Source: Phlebiopsis flavidoalba (Eukaryota > Basidiomycota > Agaricomycetes > Polyporales > Phanerochaetaceae). Taken from it: a stretch of DNA of 64,000 nucleotides. The stretch covers positions 682,001 to 746,000 of the forward strand of contig JAOCPU010000009.1 in the NCBI GenBank assembly GCA_035772785.1. Direction: 5' to 3'. Of the stretch, positions 1 through 22,384 are shown in pieces. Within the stretch, counting starts at the first letter, position 1; each line of letters begins with the position of its first letter. Made by a program: the position numbers and the translations under genes. The notes under the pieces were generated by a model that made no database searches, was not told the origin of the DNA, and saw nothing but the letters and a program-made list of their open reading frames with translations.

Positions 1-16
1 AACGTCGCAGCGATAC

Positions 17-590
17 TCAGCATGTACTGCGACAAGGTTGAAAGAAACACCTCTCGGGCAACCCCTGCACCTCCTCTCGTACAAAGTTACTGAGCACCCC
101 GGCATCGGAAAACAAAGGTAACGACGCACCGGAGGATGCTGTATGAACCGAAGATAAAACCAATCGTAAGACCAACGCCTGTACCATCATGGCACCCATT
201 CTATCAACTCGTTGTCGAACAACGGTCGACCGTCTCCGTGCTTTAGCAAGCCGTGCTAGACTCACTTCACTACATCACAAGTTCATGTAACTCGGTCATG
301 TCCAGAAAGTAGATGTACTCACTCTTCTGCCACACTGTAGGTCCCTGAGCTTGGGCAGTCTGTGGCATTGGCGGCATTTCGTATATATGTATTAAGGGAT
401 GAAGATGGGATCGAGAGGCTGTTCGAGATAGGAATGTGTAGAAAAGAGTTGGCGTGAACGAAGTAAACACGGTTTGGAATGGGCGTCTGCCCGGCAACGT
501 AGCGTCGGCTCCGCGGACCGTCCTCTACCGTCCCACATGCGAACCACCATGTCGTTTCCATCGTTCCCTTTTCGCTGAGCAGGCTCAAAT
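17..590 (-). other. Unrecognised coding-like stretch, divergent from PEX10
   Basis: Two minus-strand frames, at about 17-265 (82 codons) and 319-588 (89 codons), read without stops and have protein-like composition, including a segment with TWWFACGTVEDGPRSRRY. No family is recognised. It would be transcribed away from PEX10, which starts near 640. The two frames could be exons or frame-shifted pieces of one gene that continues off the left edge of the window. They could also be chance open frames. Low confidence. Confidence 0.2.
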
Positions 591-639
591 AAGTGTGTCA
601 TTGGTGCTTCACATATGGAGGAACTTGTGATCATTGTTT

Positions 640-1775
640 CCGACAGTACGTTCCAATCAAAGGGACATATTCCATCTCTCATCCCTCCGTGAGCAGACCG
701 AGACCGTGTTGAGGGCTTCATTCGGTGGGTAGCTCCCGAGCCGTTCTAGTATCATCCATTCTAAGATTGAACAGGGACACGGTGGCTTCTCGATGGGAGA
801 AGGAGATTGGATTGTTTGTGAAGCTGTTATACTATGGTCTGACTACTGGGCAAGGTGTGTCACCTACATCCGTGTTATGTCCTTCGCTAGGTAAACATCT
901 ATGTAATCAGCCACACAGACGTTGGGAGAAGAATACACTGGAATATGGATGCACTCCGTTAAAACAGACCAGCCACCTTCCCGTAATCTGCTTCTCGCCC
1001 TCATCCTTCTGCCTACGCTGCCAGGTTACATCATCGCAAAATGGGGCCCCGCTCTTCCCCAGAGTTCCAAGCTCGCATTCGTGTTGCGGAAAATACCTCC
1101 TGTCATGGAAGTCCTCACGGAGATAAATCTTGCTGCATTCTACCTCAGGGGCACATTCTACCATCTCACACGACGTATCCTTAAGACCAGATATGTGAGT
1201 CGTCGCAACCCGTTTACTTCGCCACACCGCTTACAATGTGAAGATATTCCGCGACTCCCCTAATCCAAACGCGCGACCACCTTCCTACTCATTACTGGGG
1301 ATATTATTGGCGATACGGCTTGTACATCGCTTAGTCGTCCTAATACGCTCCCTCAAAGTAAGAAAGCCGAGGGACCCAACCCAGTCAAGGGAAAGCAGAA
1401 TGCAGATAACTCACATGAAACATACATCGACGACTGTGCGGTATCCTCACTGCTGGGACCATACGATCCCGATGCCCAGCCAGTAATTCCAGCTGAGGAG
1501 GACGAAAGAACCATATTGGATATCGGCAGTATTCCTCCGTCATCACGGGCCAGTCGAAATTGCACCCTTTGCCTTGAGGAACGAACCTCGAGTTGTGCAA
1601 CGGAATGCGGACACTTGTTCTGTTGGCCTTGCATCGTCGGTTGGGGTAGAGAGAAGGTACGTGCGCGGCCCGCTGTGCATTCGGGTTCTTTCTGACGCGC
1701 TGAACCAGGCCGACGTGTCCACTGTGCCGACAATCGCTTAGCATAACAAAGCTTCTGCCAATATACAATCTGTAG
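640..1775 (+). CDS. PEX10: Peroxisome biogenesis factor 10 (RING E3 ubiquitin ligase)
   Basis: PEX10 is an integral peroxisomal-membrane RING protein. With PEX2 and PEX12 it ubiquitinates and recycles the import receptor PEX5. The amino end reads [20 protein letters not shown] (about 655-715). Exon 2 has [20 protein letters not shown], followed by an intron at about 855-918 and then [13 protein letters not shown]. The hydrophobic middle includes [18 protein letters not shown] and [15 protein letters not shown] further intron (about 1196-1249) precedes [20 protein letters not shown]. The C-terminal RING reads [20 protein letters not shown], then [12 protein letters not shown], an intron, and [19 protein letters not shown]. 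The usual Cys/His zinc ligands (C3HC4) are present. Frame is lost near 1390 and by one base after the last intron, where a surplus G at the splice junction would explain it. The true Met is not visible; a stop or indel lies just before 640. It converges on SmE with 124 bases between the stop codons. Identity is firm; the start is unsure. Confidence 0.9.
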
Positions 1776-1899
1776 ACTAGGTCTCGAATTTTGTAACTTG
1801 TGTGAGATCAGATGGTATTGTTGAGGAATAGCGCACAGCAACATTACAGAGAGACGAGCACACTGGGTGCATGTTTTACAAGGATAATCCATGGAGGTA

Positions 1900-2550
1900 T
1901 TATACGACTGCTGCCTATCAACGTAATGTTGTCACCTTTCAGCAGTATGCGACCTGGACACCATCTGAGCAACGTGGAGAAGTGCGAGGCAGGCTACGTA
2001 CCGAGTTCTCTCCTAGGCTTCGTGATGTCCTTCACGTAGACCTCAGCTGCTTCATCCACGACCACGTTCATGAACTCGTCGAACCCCTAGTAAGCATGTC
2101 AGTCATGTCTGTTGAAGCGACAACAGCAATGTTAAAGTCATGAAAGAGAACTCGCAAGGTAGGCCACACATGAATGCGACGGAATGACGATGACGAAAAG
2201 AGTCGATCAGACGACAGCCTTCCAGCAAGCAACGAGGTTCAACGCCAAGTGTGTTCAAACCGGAACGAAGAGCACGCACAATGATTCCGTCCTTCGATAC
2301 GCATTTCAATGTTGTCGCTAGAGCCATATGACAACCTTTGTCCTACTAAACGTTATAAAGTGAGTGGTAGATAAGCCGACATGCGTAAGCTGCCACCACT
2401 GGCGCCCAACTCTGTTGTAAGTTCTTGAAGATGATATTCATACAAGGTGCGCGCCTTTCCCTCGACTGTTGTAAGGTCTTTGCACGGATGTCACTAGAAG
2501 CTTGCACTTACGATGGGCTGAACCATCACACGCTGTTGTCTGCCTGACAT
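1900..2550 (-). CDS. SME1: Small nuclear ribonucleoprotein SmE
   Basis: SmE is one of the seven Sm-ring proteins that bind the Sm site of spliceosomal U snRNAs. The reverse strand reads in four exons: MSGRQQRVMVQPI (ATG at 2550-2548), then NIIFKNLQQ (about 2405-2435), then NIEMRIEGRII (about 2275-2310), then FDEFMNVVVDEAAEVYVKD (about 2025-2085). A last exon carries RILLKGDNITLI. The Sm1 and Sm2 motifs, including the RILLKGDNI signature of SmE, are clear. Introns begin GTAAGTGC, GTGCGTGC and GTACGTAG, as in fungi. The end is damaged: a two-base loss just before the stop would restore a usual short C-terminus ending at 1900. Exon 3 is also degraded, so the usual IWLYDN reads poorly. The gene starts only about 370 bases from the dynein start on the other strand, suggesting a shared promoter. 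That fixes the 5' limit of the dynein gene. Confidence 0.9.
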
Positions 2551-2921
2551 AATTTGGCTAGAGAATATGGAGTAGAAGCAATGACAAGTGGGAACGAGAA
2601 ATAGACGAAGCGGGTACAAGGTAGGTCGAGGTTGGCTGCAAGGGATGCGAGACGCTCGGAGGAGGGTCTCTTCGGCGTTTAGAGACACGTGCGTTTCCCC
2701 GAGCTGCAGCATTTCGCAACGTTGGCGACGCGACGCGTGCAAGGCCTTTTCACCTTCCGCCATGGGCCATGGATGGTACGCTCATAATCCGAGGCTATGA
2801 ATGAATCGGTATTGAGTACAATAATTGTCATAGGTGTTGGCCTCCTCCAACTCCTCGACTGCTGGCAGCAGCAGTCACGTTTATTACCTTCGTGCAAGAC
2901 CATCAAGCGTAAGACCAAGAC

Positions 2922-14755
<11,834 letters not shown>

Positions 14756-15801
14756 GCGCTCTAGTCAACTGGGGTGGCTTTGGTATGGGAGGACTGGATC
14801 GGTGGCACACTACCCCCTGCGACGCTAGCGCAATGATACCTACACGCATATTTCCCGTTTTTTGGATGATTTTGGCATCGATTGTTACAGCATGTACCTG
14901 TATTAAATGCTTTCACGAAATTCATGATTGTTTTCCCCCCACGTCGGTCTCCCTGCGGCGATGGTGCGGCAAGAGTGTGGGCCACACAAATCGGCACTGC
15001 CTATCTAGTGTAAGTATTCAGTGCAACACTTTTCTTTTCTCGCTCCCAGACGTTCTTCCCAAACTCATCCTTGCATAGCAAAGTCTGGGGCCTCACCAGG
15101 CTATTCCTGGACCCCTCGGACGACGAACCCAACGTAACCCTTGGTGCAGTCACAGAAGCTGTCACTTTGGCTACCCGTTCCCTCTACTCTGGTGATAACG
15201 GCAGTCAGTTCTTTTCACGCGGGCGTTCGTCGACACGAAAAGTCTAAAAGCCGCGCGCCCTGCACCGCTGCGAGGGCGAGATCGCCTTCTCCGGTGCCAG
15301 AGCCGGCGCACGACGCGGCGGAGACACGTCGTCCGGAAGTGCTGGCGTGTGGAAGATCCGGTGGGGGCAGGCCCAGGGCTCCCTGCGGGCAGGGCCGTGC
15401 CAGGCGGCACAAGGGGGTCAACAGTTTGCGGCCGTATGTGAGAAGAAGAATGCGCAGGGCTTGCAGTGTTTTGCGGGGTTTACGTTACCGCGCCGCTGTG
15501 CACTGGAGGTTGCAGACACTGCGCCTCTGGGCCTCGGGAGGTGAGCCGGTCCCGCACTTTGTGGCTAGAAATATTCAAATGAGGATGCCCGTTGGCGTCG
15601 GTGGCGCGTTTAGGCGTCATGGATCAGCGCACGATGGTCTGACGATGGTGCAATATTTTCTTTTTTTTTCCTGTTGTCTGATTGGGCTCAACGAGTCGGA
15701 TAGACGACGATTTCTGTCTTTTCTTTAATCTGTTCAAGATCGGCCTCTGATCAGCTGTGCATTGCGTAGGTATGTAAGGTAATTCGAATCTGTTTGCGAT
15801 C
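14756..15801. other. Region after dynein: unrecognised coding-like sequence
   Basis: Downstream of the dynein stop, a plus-strand frame at about 15080-15200 reads VWGLTRLFLDPSDDEPNVTL and continues AVTEAVTLATRSLYSGDN. It has a plausible intron just before it (about 15010-15056), so it looks like part of a real exon. Sequence from about 15230 to 15550 is GC-rich and open in more than one frame on both strands. I recognise no domain. From 15550 to 15801 I see no coding signal. The stretch may hold a small gene damaged by indels, or dynein 3' sequence plus chance open frames. Confidence 0.25.
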
Positions 15802-15820
15802 GGGGGGGGGGGGGGGGGGG
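15802..15820. repeat. Poly-G homopolymer, 19 bases
   Basis: An uninterrupted run of 19 G lies in non-coding sequence between dynein and the HAD phosphatase. Shorter G or C runs of about 8 to 12 occur near 23348, 46791, 47034, 51811 and 58212. On the C-strand such runs are simple-sequence tracts, and their lengths are unreliable in long-read assemblies. Confidence 0.9.
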
Positions 15821-15863
15821 CGAGTTGTACGTAGATGGTGAGGATGTCGCAAAACCAGAATAA

Positions 15864-16707
15864 CCTGATCAGGCCATGACAGACTCTGACGGCCTGGTCA
15901 GGCCCGGCTTCAGGCCTGGTCAGGCGCCCGCATGTAAATGATCACTCGCTATCAGGTCATCTCAGGTGTGACAAGGCATTCTCCACGCACGAGGGGTATC
16001 TTCTCAGAACGAGTAGACCTTTGGTCCGCTGTCTTTTCCCCTCGGTTTTTGCAATGATACACAATAAATATTGCAGAGAACATGCAATGGGTGTGCTAGT
16101 TACAACGGTGCACCGCGAGGGCTCGCTCTGAGGTGCCTCGGCTTGCGCTCTATGACCGCTATAGCTAGCTCATGATGTCAGTGATACCAAAAGCTTCCAT
16201 CCCAGTGCATGAATTAGCGGCCTAGCTCATTACATGTGGCATGGCGTGGAATTTGTAGCATGCGGCAGTGCGTTGAAAGGGGAAATCAAGGGTAGCCAGC
16301 TTGCGTACTTGGGACATGCATTGTCTTGCGTCTCGCACGCCTCTGTAGAGTAGCGGTTAGCGTAGTATTAAGCACTGGACTTAGGATAAGGAAGCGGTCG
16401 TGGGTTCGAATCTATGGTTGTAACATTTTCGTGGAAACCTTGTAGTGTCGGTCATTGTCGGGTTGTACAAACATAGCTATGCCATTGGTGAGTGAGAAAT
16501 AGAGTCAGAGATGGATGAAATGTTTTGTTAGGCGCTTGATGGAGACCACCCATGAGACCTCCCATGATCAGCCCTGGTCATGCCATATCACGCCCCGTCA
16601 TCCGGTTCAGGCTTGGGTACAGGCTGGTCAGTGGCCTGGTCATGGTCTTATCTCGAAAACGCTATTAGGTCCCATGGGCGCCTAATGGCTTCTATGTCCT
16701 GATCAGG
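15864..16707. repeat. Interval with repeated CCTGRTCAGG palindromes
   Basis: CCTGATCAGGC occurs at 15864-15874 and again at 16698-16708. Between them are CCTGGTCAGGC at 15893 and 15915 and several near copies (for example ggctggtcag at 16621 and cctggtcatgg at 16635). The motif clusters toward the two ends, with a tRNA-like sequence in the middle. No open frame of note is present. This looks like a non-autonomous mobile element or satellite-like repeat, but no target-site duplication was confirmed. Confidence 0.4.
16339..16423 (+). other. tRNA-like sequence (tRNA pseudogene or SINE head)
   Basis: An A-box-like stretch (GTAGAGTAGCGGTTAGCG, about 16345-16362) is followed about 40 bases later by a good B-box GGGTTCGAATC (16402-16412), the spacing of an internal RNA polymerase III promoter. 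The acceptor, anticodon and T stems do not pair properly, so a functional tRNA is unlikely. It lies inside the CCTGRTCAGG repeat interval, which favours a tRNA-derived SINE or a decayed tRNA. Confidence 0.35.
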
Positions 16708-17329
16708 CAAAATCACGCCTGCTCCGGCCAAGATATATGGCTCAGGCTTGGTTTTTGCGACAGAAGTGCATAGAGTTGAAGGCCCTTTCCAGCAGATGAA
16801 CGTTCTACACGTGAAATTTTCGTAAATGCGATCCTAGATCGCCCCAGGAGTGGCGCACTGGTCGGCCAAGAGAAGCGGGATGCGAACGAAACGTGTACGG
16901 CGATTCGGACCTTCGCGCTGTCGATAATACAGACACGAGTCATGTCTCTGCGAGATGTAGTTCCGGGCACGCCTTGATTTTTATTGTCTGTGGATTTCTG
17001 GATATAAACACGCTGTCGCCTCGAGCGCACCCGGGGATGGCTGCCAGAACATAACAAGAGATAATGAAAGATAAGTGTGTCGCAGGCCAAAGGAAGCTAA
17101 GAAGAGGGCCGGAGACAAAGGCTAACGGAGGATGTGATCCGAAGGCGGGAAGAGATCTCGATTTGCAGATTAGGAAGGCGAGTATCCTCGAAGATCCCGT
17201 GATGAAGCCAAGGTCCGAGGCAGTTCTTGCGATAATAAATTGGAAATTCTGTGGACGCGGACGCACTGATGGTCGAGAGATATACAAGTCTGTATTTTGA
17301 TCCCAGAGGCCTTGTCTCAGCCCACCACC
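16708..17329. other. Intergenic stretch upstream of the HAD phosphatase
   Basis: No gene is recognised. Open frames on the minus strand (16713-17090, 16940-17335) lack family features and overlap each other. A TATAAA-type element is not obvious; the phosphatase start codon is at 17330. Confidence 0.3.
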
Positions 17330-18551
17330 ATGCACAAGGTCTCCGCAGACGCGCAGTGAGCATCCCCCTCGCTATTTGAGGCGACCGCTGACCACTGTTT
17401 CAGATCCTCTTTGACCTCGACGGGTAGGACGACTTCCCCCTTTGCCACTCACGCGTGCCGCTCACTGTGCGCTGCGCAGAACTCTCATCGACTCGACTCG
17501 AGCCCGGCGTGCTCAAGGCCTGGCAAGTCTTTGCAAAAGACTATGGCCTGAACGCGCTCGAGACACATCACAAAGCGCACGGACGGAGACTGTACGATAC
17601 CTTGCGCGAGTACTGTCGCATCTCAAACGAGGCCCAGCTCCAGGTACGCCCACACACAAACGCCTACGCTTGCCGCGCACGTCCCTCCACGCGCACACAG
17701 GCAGAGATTGTGTCCGATTTGAAGAACTCGTCATCCACGGCGGACCCATCGTGCTCCCCGGCCGCCGGTGGAGGGATCGCCCTCCTGCACCGCGTACGCC
17801 CCCCTTCCTGCGCGTTCGTGTGCGCGCTGCTAAACCCGTGCGCAGATTGGTGCTCCAGGTAGCTCCGAGACCGCCTCTGGCTGGACGATAGTCACCTCCG
17901 GTAAGTCTGTCCGAGGAAGTTGCTACTCAGCCTCAAGGCGCCAAACCCTGCTGACGCGCGCGCGCGCACTCAGCGACGAACGACCCTTTACCGCCCCCCG
18001 TGCCCTTCACCTAACGATGTGGATACTCCCGCTGTCCCACCGTATTAATCGGTCCCTTCCCGGTCACGGCTCGTCAACGTCCAACTGGATGGTCACAAAC
18101 GGCAAGCCACATCCCTTCAGCAACATACCTCGCAGGCGCACGTCGGCTAGGCGTCGAGCAAGTGGAAAATGTGAGCTTTCTTCGCTACGCCGGGTCCTGT
18201 CTCATGCGCTGGCAACGGCAAAGAGACAGGTCTGGTCATTGAAGACGCGCACGGTCCGGGATATTAGCAGGGCGTGCGCGGGCGGGCTGCCAAAGGTTAT
18301 CGCCGTCTGTTACGTCGCACACAGCGGCGGCAAGCGTTCTGCTTGGACTCGGGTGCGCGGCCAGACTACATCGTCCAGGACCGCTCCCGGTGCGCCCTTC
18401 TCTGCCATACTCCCCCCGTCTCCACTCGCGTACTGATCGAAAATTCGCATACTGCCCCTCGCCACATGCCGCGCCTGTGCTCCCCAGAGTATCAGCACGG
18501 TGGATTGGAGAGACACTGGGAGGTCCACCATTGATGAGGGGCACGGCGTAA
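17330..18551 (+). CDS. HAD-superfamily sugar/glycerol-phosphate phosphatase
   Basis: A haloacid-dehalogenase-type phosphatase, closest in layout to fungal glycerol-3-phosphatase (Gpp1/Hor2) and 2-deoxyglucose-6-phosphatase. These dephosphorylate small phosphomonoesters in the cytosol. The start MHKVSADA lies at 17330. After a 50-60 base intron comes ILFDLDG (17404-17424), the nucleophile loop DxDG, followed by a second intron. The cap domain reads GVLKAWQVFAKDYGL and GRRLYDTLREYCRISNEAQL (about 17500-17640), then RFEELVIHGGPIVLPG. Later pieces are TNGKPHP (about 18095), KVIAVC (about 18292) and RPDYIVQD (about 18355), the expected motif III and C-terminal HAD elements. RVSARWIGE (about 18490) is near the end. 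Several one-base shifts interrupt it, including one at the first exon junction. The final stop is uncertain; removing one G near 18537 would end it at 18551. Family is firm, substrate inferred. Confidence 0.82.
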
Positions 18552-19205
18552 GGGGCATGTGCCGATAGTGCACTCACGCACGACGCGAGGCCCGCGCCGC
18601 GCGCAGCGATGATTTTTTTCTTCTTCTCTCAAGTCTTCTCTTCGCATCTGGGATCATAATCTCGCGTCCTTACTCTCTATGGGGGGTCACATGGGAATTT
18701 CTACGTTTGACAAGAAGCGTGTAGTTTTCAGCCTGTACTCAAACTCAATGTGTGTTTATCTGTAGGATCCGTGTTCTGTGCTGTAGTCCCACATCCATAC
18801 CCCTTTTTTCCTGCGGAGATCTGTAGTATGAGGTGCGAGAAGACCCTGGGGGTCCTGTGACCGCGGCCCTTCTCCCGCTTACCTTGCCACACCTTCGAGT
18901 ATTTGCTTTGTTTCGATGTAGACGGAAATGATATGGGGTAGATAGCGGAGATTGCTGAGCAAAGAAAAGTGTATAGATATGTAGTTTAGGGATAGTGAGG
19001 TTCATTCATCCAAACTGAAGAAATTCGAAGGTGCAGGCCGTATATAATCGCCAGAAGCAGTTGGTGAGAGTTCCATTTGAGCGATAAGTCCGTACGAAAT
19101 GCGCCTGCATGCAATCTCTGTCCGCGGAATTAGGGGGCGTGAATTCAAGGTTTTTTGCTTTGTCTGGTTTAGAGAGTGTAATGAAATAGCTTCAATACAG
19201 TTTGC
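18552..19205. other. Intergenic stretch, nothing recognised
   Basis: This holds the probable 3' end of the phosphatase transcript (T-rich tract near 18611) and low-information sequence. A minus-strand frame at 18745-19005 has no family features. Confidence 0.3.
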
Positions 19206-19592
19206 TCACCTGAATAGACCCACAAGGAGGTTCTTAGTAGAAGTCTGAAACCTTCTGGTGACGAACTTGGACTCGCCTCTCAGATCCGAGCAATCAAGGA
19301 GGTACGAGCGGGTTGCAAGTGGTGGCCGAGAACAGTGTTGACAGTAATCCCTGGGCTCGTCAGTCATATAGAGTCGTTCTAGATACGTGAAGATCTCGTA
19401 GAAGTGCCAGTACGCTTCGCCATAGTGATTTATGTCGTTGAACGAAGGAGACAGCCAGGTCGTCGCAGGTGTTACCATAATCCGGACCCTTGCGTAAGGA
19501 ATGATCGCATCAACGGAAGTTTCCGATTCCTGGGACTTTGAGTTCAATGAGCTCGCCTGCTTAATTACCTCCTTGCACATGCAGACCCACAC
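19206..19592 (-). CDS. Uncharacterised 128-residue protein
   Basis: A continuous minus-strand frame of 128 codons with protein-like composition, including DINHYGEAYWHFYEIFTYLE and a Cys/His-containing stretch DYCQHC. No signal peptide, membrane span or known domain is apparent. It has no frame break, unlike nearly all neighbours, but it is short. It lies between the convergent phosphatase and the SCP2 thiolase, and would be divergent from the thiolase with about 270 bases between them. It could be a small gene, the last exon of a larger one, or a chance frame. Confidence 0.35.
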   Translation of the reverse strand: MWVCMCKEVIKQASSLNSKSQESETSVDAIIPYARVRIMVTPATTWLSPSFNDINHYGEAYWHFYEIFTYLERLYMTDEPRDYCQHCSRPPLATRSYLLDCSDLRGESKFVTRRFQTSTKNLLVGLFR

Positions 19593-19864
19593 ATTTGGCA
19601 GCGTACGCTAGTTCAACAAAAACAGAATGGTGTATGCTTGATTCCCACACTGTCTAATACGCCGCTCGAAAAAGTTGGTCAGCTGACATTGACGAAATGT
19701 CTCAAAGGCTCCAAACGCCCACGCTCACGTTCACGAGCTTGACCGGGCACATGAACACGGTGACCCGGTACTCAATCATAGAACAGCAGTCATGATCCAT
19801 CCTATTTCCTTCCCGAGTCGTGTGCGAAGACCAAGGATATACGCTCAGTCACTAACCCACAGTC

Positions 19865-21936
19865 ATGTCATCTCGCGGTCGTGCGTACGTTCATTGTGGG
19901 TGCAGGATGCACGGCTTTTATCTGAAAGGTATTTCCATTTGTGTCTGCTACAGTAGAGCAAACTCACGAATATGCATTAGCCGAGGGGGAAACGGGCCGT
20001 TGAAGATCGTGCGTCTTGCATCTCCTGAGATTATGCGAGTTAACCTTCGCTGTAGATGGGCTTTGAGGCTGCCACCAAAGCCTCTACTCGATGCCCGGGT
20101 AAGCGGACTATTCAGCACAGATTTCGAACGCTTTCTCACGCGAAAACCCGTGCTTAGGTATTACCTACGACTCTGTGGAGGCTGCATATGTTGGCTACTG
20201 CTATGGAGACTCTACCAGTGGACAGGTGCGTCACGACCCGCACTTCCCGTACTCTCCCAGCCCCTGACATATCAACCAGCGCTCACTCTACAACCTCGGT
20301 CTCACCGGCATACCCGTCACAAACGTGAACAACAATTGCTCTACGGGTAGCACGGCCTTATACCAAGCCAACCTTGGCCTCATCCGCGCGGGCGCTGCCG
20401 AGTGCGCTCTAGCACTGTGCTTCAGTAGCAGCGCTAGCATGGGCTTTCGAGCAGATGTCGCCAGGGGGAGCCTCAAGTCCATACTGGCCCGACCGGCCGC
20501 CGCCGGGGCTGCTGCTGAACGGCGGCGAACGAGGAGGCGGAGCGCAAGCTGAGCTCGGGCGAGAACTTTGGGCCACGCGCGCGCCGCGCATGTTTTGCGA
20601 ACGCGGCGCAGGAGCATATGGATACGTACGGCTCGACGGTGGAGCACCTCGCGAAGATCGCGTGCGCGTCGAAGAATCACAAGCACTCGATGAACAATCC
20701 GTATTCGCAGTTTCCGCGATGGGTGGAGGCGTCGAGCAGGTGCTGAATTCACCCAAGGTCACGAAAGCAGCTGACGCGGTTCATGTGCAGTCCCACGTCG
20801 GTGTGTATCAAAGATGGGTCATCAGGTTTAACTCGCGCTCACTGTCTGTTTCCCAGATATGCGCCCGCCTGTTGTATTGTTGCGTCTGAAGACTTTGTAC
20901 ACGCACACAAGCTGGAGAATCAAGCCTCGAAATCGTATCACAAGCAATGACTACGGACGATCCGTCGACCTTCGAGAGCAAGAGGGCCATGAACGTCGTG
21001 GGATACAGTATGACAAAAAAACTGTGCAGACAAGGTCTTTGCACAGGCGGGCTTCGAACCTGGCCAGGGAAGAGATCAGGTCGGCGTTTTTGTCGAGCTC
21101 CACGATTGCTTTTGCCGCGAACGAGGTCGTTATCACCACCCATCTCTCAGTTAATTTGGAACGCTTAACGGGCTTACACACAGCTAATCACATATGAGGC
21201 ACTTGGCCTGTGCGCGCCAGGTGAAGCTCACAAGATGGTAGATCGGGGAGAACAACACCGTGAGTTACCATTTGTAAACAGCTGGTCAACGACGTTTGAA
21301 AAACTAATCGTGTTCACAGTTTGGTGGCAAATATTGTCATTCAACAGAACCACCCCAGTGGTGGCGCTGGAGGCTAAAGGTCATCCCCTCGGTGCCGGAC
21401 CGGGCTTGGCATGCATTTCTACACTTGCCAGTTAGTTCCGAGTTCATCCACATCGATCGCGCTAACAGGTTCTGCCTACCTCACTGTAGTGCAACTGCGT
21501 GGAATGTAAGTACCAGTTAAGCATCACTACCACACATTTGGGTTAACCCGCGTGAATTTGAAAGGGGCCGGCCTATGCAAAGCACCGGGCTTGTTTGAGC
21601 GATGAGGGTCTCTGACAAGCGGGGAAAGTATGGTTTTAGTACACAACATCGGGCTCAGGCGGCGCTGTCGTTTTGTTCCTTGCTTCGGCGCCCAGAGTAT
21701 TCTTCAAGCCCGGTCGCCGCGCCCGATGGCAGAGATAGGTAATGTGTTAACAATCAATGGATGCTGCCTGGCACGACAATGATGTAAGACTAAAGCTTTC
21801 TTTGTACACTTACAGGCTTGGCTATAATCATGCACATGGTAGATGCCGTTCGGTCGCACTATGAATGATGTGAACAAGGTGCAAGTCGCGCAAGAGCTCG
21901 CCGTCAATGTTCTGGAAGCTGCCCCGGCTCTGCTGA
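19865..21936 (+). CDS. SCP2/SCP-x type thiolase (peroxisomal acyl-CoA thiolase)
   Basis: A thiolase of the sterol-carrier-protein-x family, which cleaves 3-oxoacyl-CoA esters in peroxisomal beta-oxidation. Start MSSRGRAY (19865), then [10 protein letters not shown] in a shifted frame. Next come GFEAATKA (about 20060), [18 protein letters not shown] (about 20165-20220), an intron (about 20226-20279), and [20 protein letters not shown] (20291-20350) with the nucleophilic Cys. [20 protein letters not shown] follows, then [10 protein letters not shown] (about 20606), [17 protein letters not shown] (about 20750-20800), [20 protein letters not shown] (about 20945-21004) and [20 protein letters not shown] (about 21371-21399) carries the C-terminal His motif. 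MHFYTCQLR and the glycine-rich GLGGA (about 21650) complete the fold, and GYNHAH marks the usual C-terminus. Length fits the thiolase domain alone; no SCP2 lipid-binding domain follows. At least ten frame breaks. The stop at 21936 is inferred from [17 protein letters not shown] peroxisomal targeting tripeptide is not certain. Confidence 0.9.
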
Positions 21937-22303
21937 GGGCCTTTGGCTGCAAGGGTCTGCAGGGGATCGGAGTTTGTATAACAGTATTTACAGCTTATGT
22001 TCTGTAGGTTTCTCGGCCTCGGCCAAACTTATGGCTGTTACCGAACGCCATAATCCATCTTTCAGTGCGCTCCGTTCAAGACTTCAGACATACTTCGACC
22101 TAGTGTCTTTCGGTGGCATTCGGGTTCAAAGCGGATGGTCCAGGCGTGATCTATCTGTTACTCATGGAGCCAGGGCGAGCCCGGCTTTCAGAGCGTCCAT
22201 TCGAGTGGCGTCCTAGCTGCATGCGTCAGGCTCAGAGTGAAACGCTGCTTTGCCCCAACGTTTCGACCGTCAGATGATGAACAACAAATGTTTGCGGAAA
22301 CAA

Positions 22304-22310
22304 TATAAGG
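22304..22310 (+). promoter_or_regulatory. TATA box of methyltransferase 1
   Basis: TATAAGG lies 81 bases before the proposed start codon at 22385, followed about 30 bases later by a pyrimidine-rich stretch suitable for initiation. The surrounding ATATAAGGCGCTGGC resembles the element before methyltransferase 3 on the other strand. Confidence 0.4.
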
Positions 22311-22384
22311 CGCTGGCGTCTGTCTCGTCTATCCAGCATCTTCTACTCACTTCACGAGTCACTCATAATTTCTCAGCTCGTAGC

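Noticed and set aside
21048..21062. Reverse-strand GGTTCGAAGCCC resembling a tRNA B-box
   Set aside because: Lies in the coding sequence of the SCP2 thiolase (QAGFEPG block).
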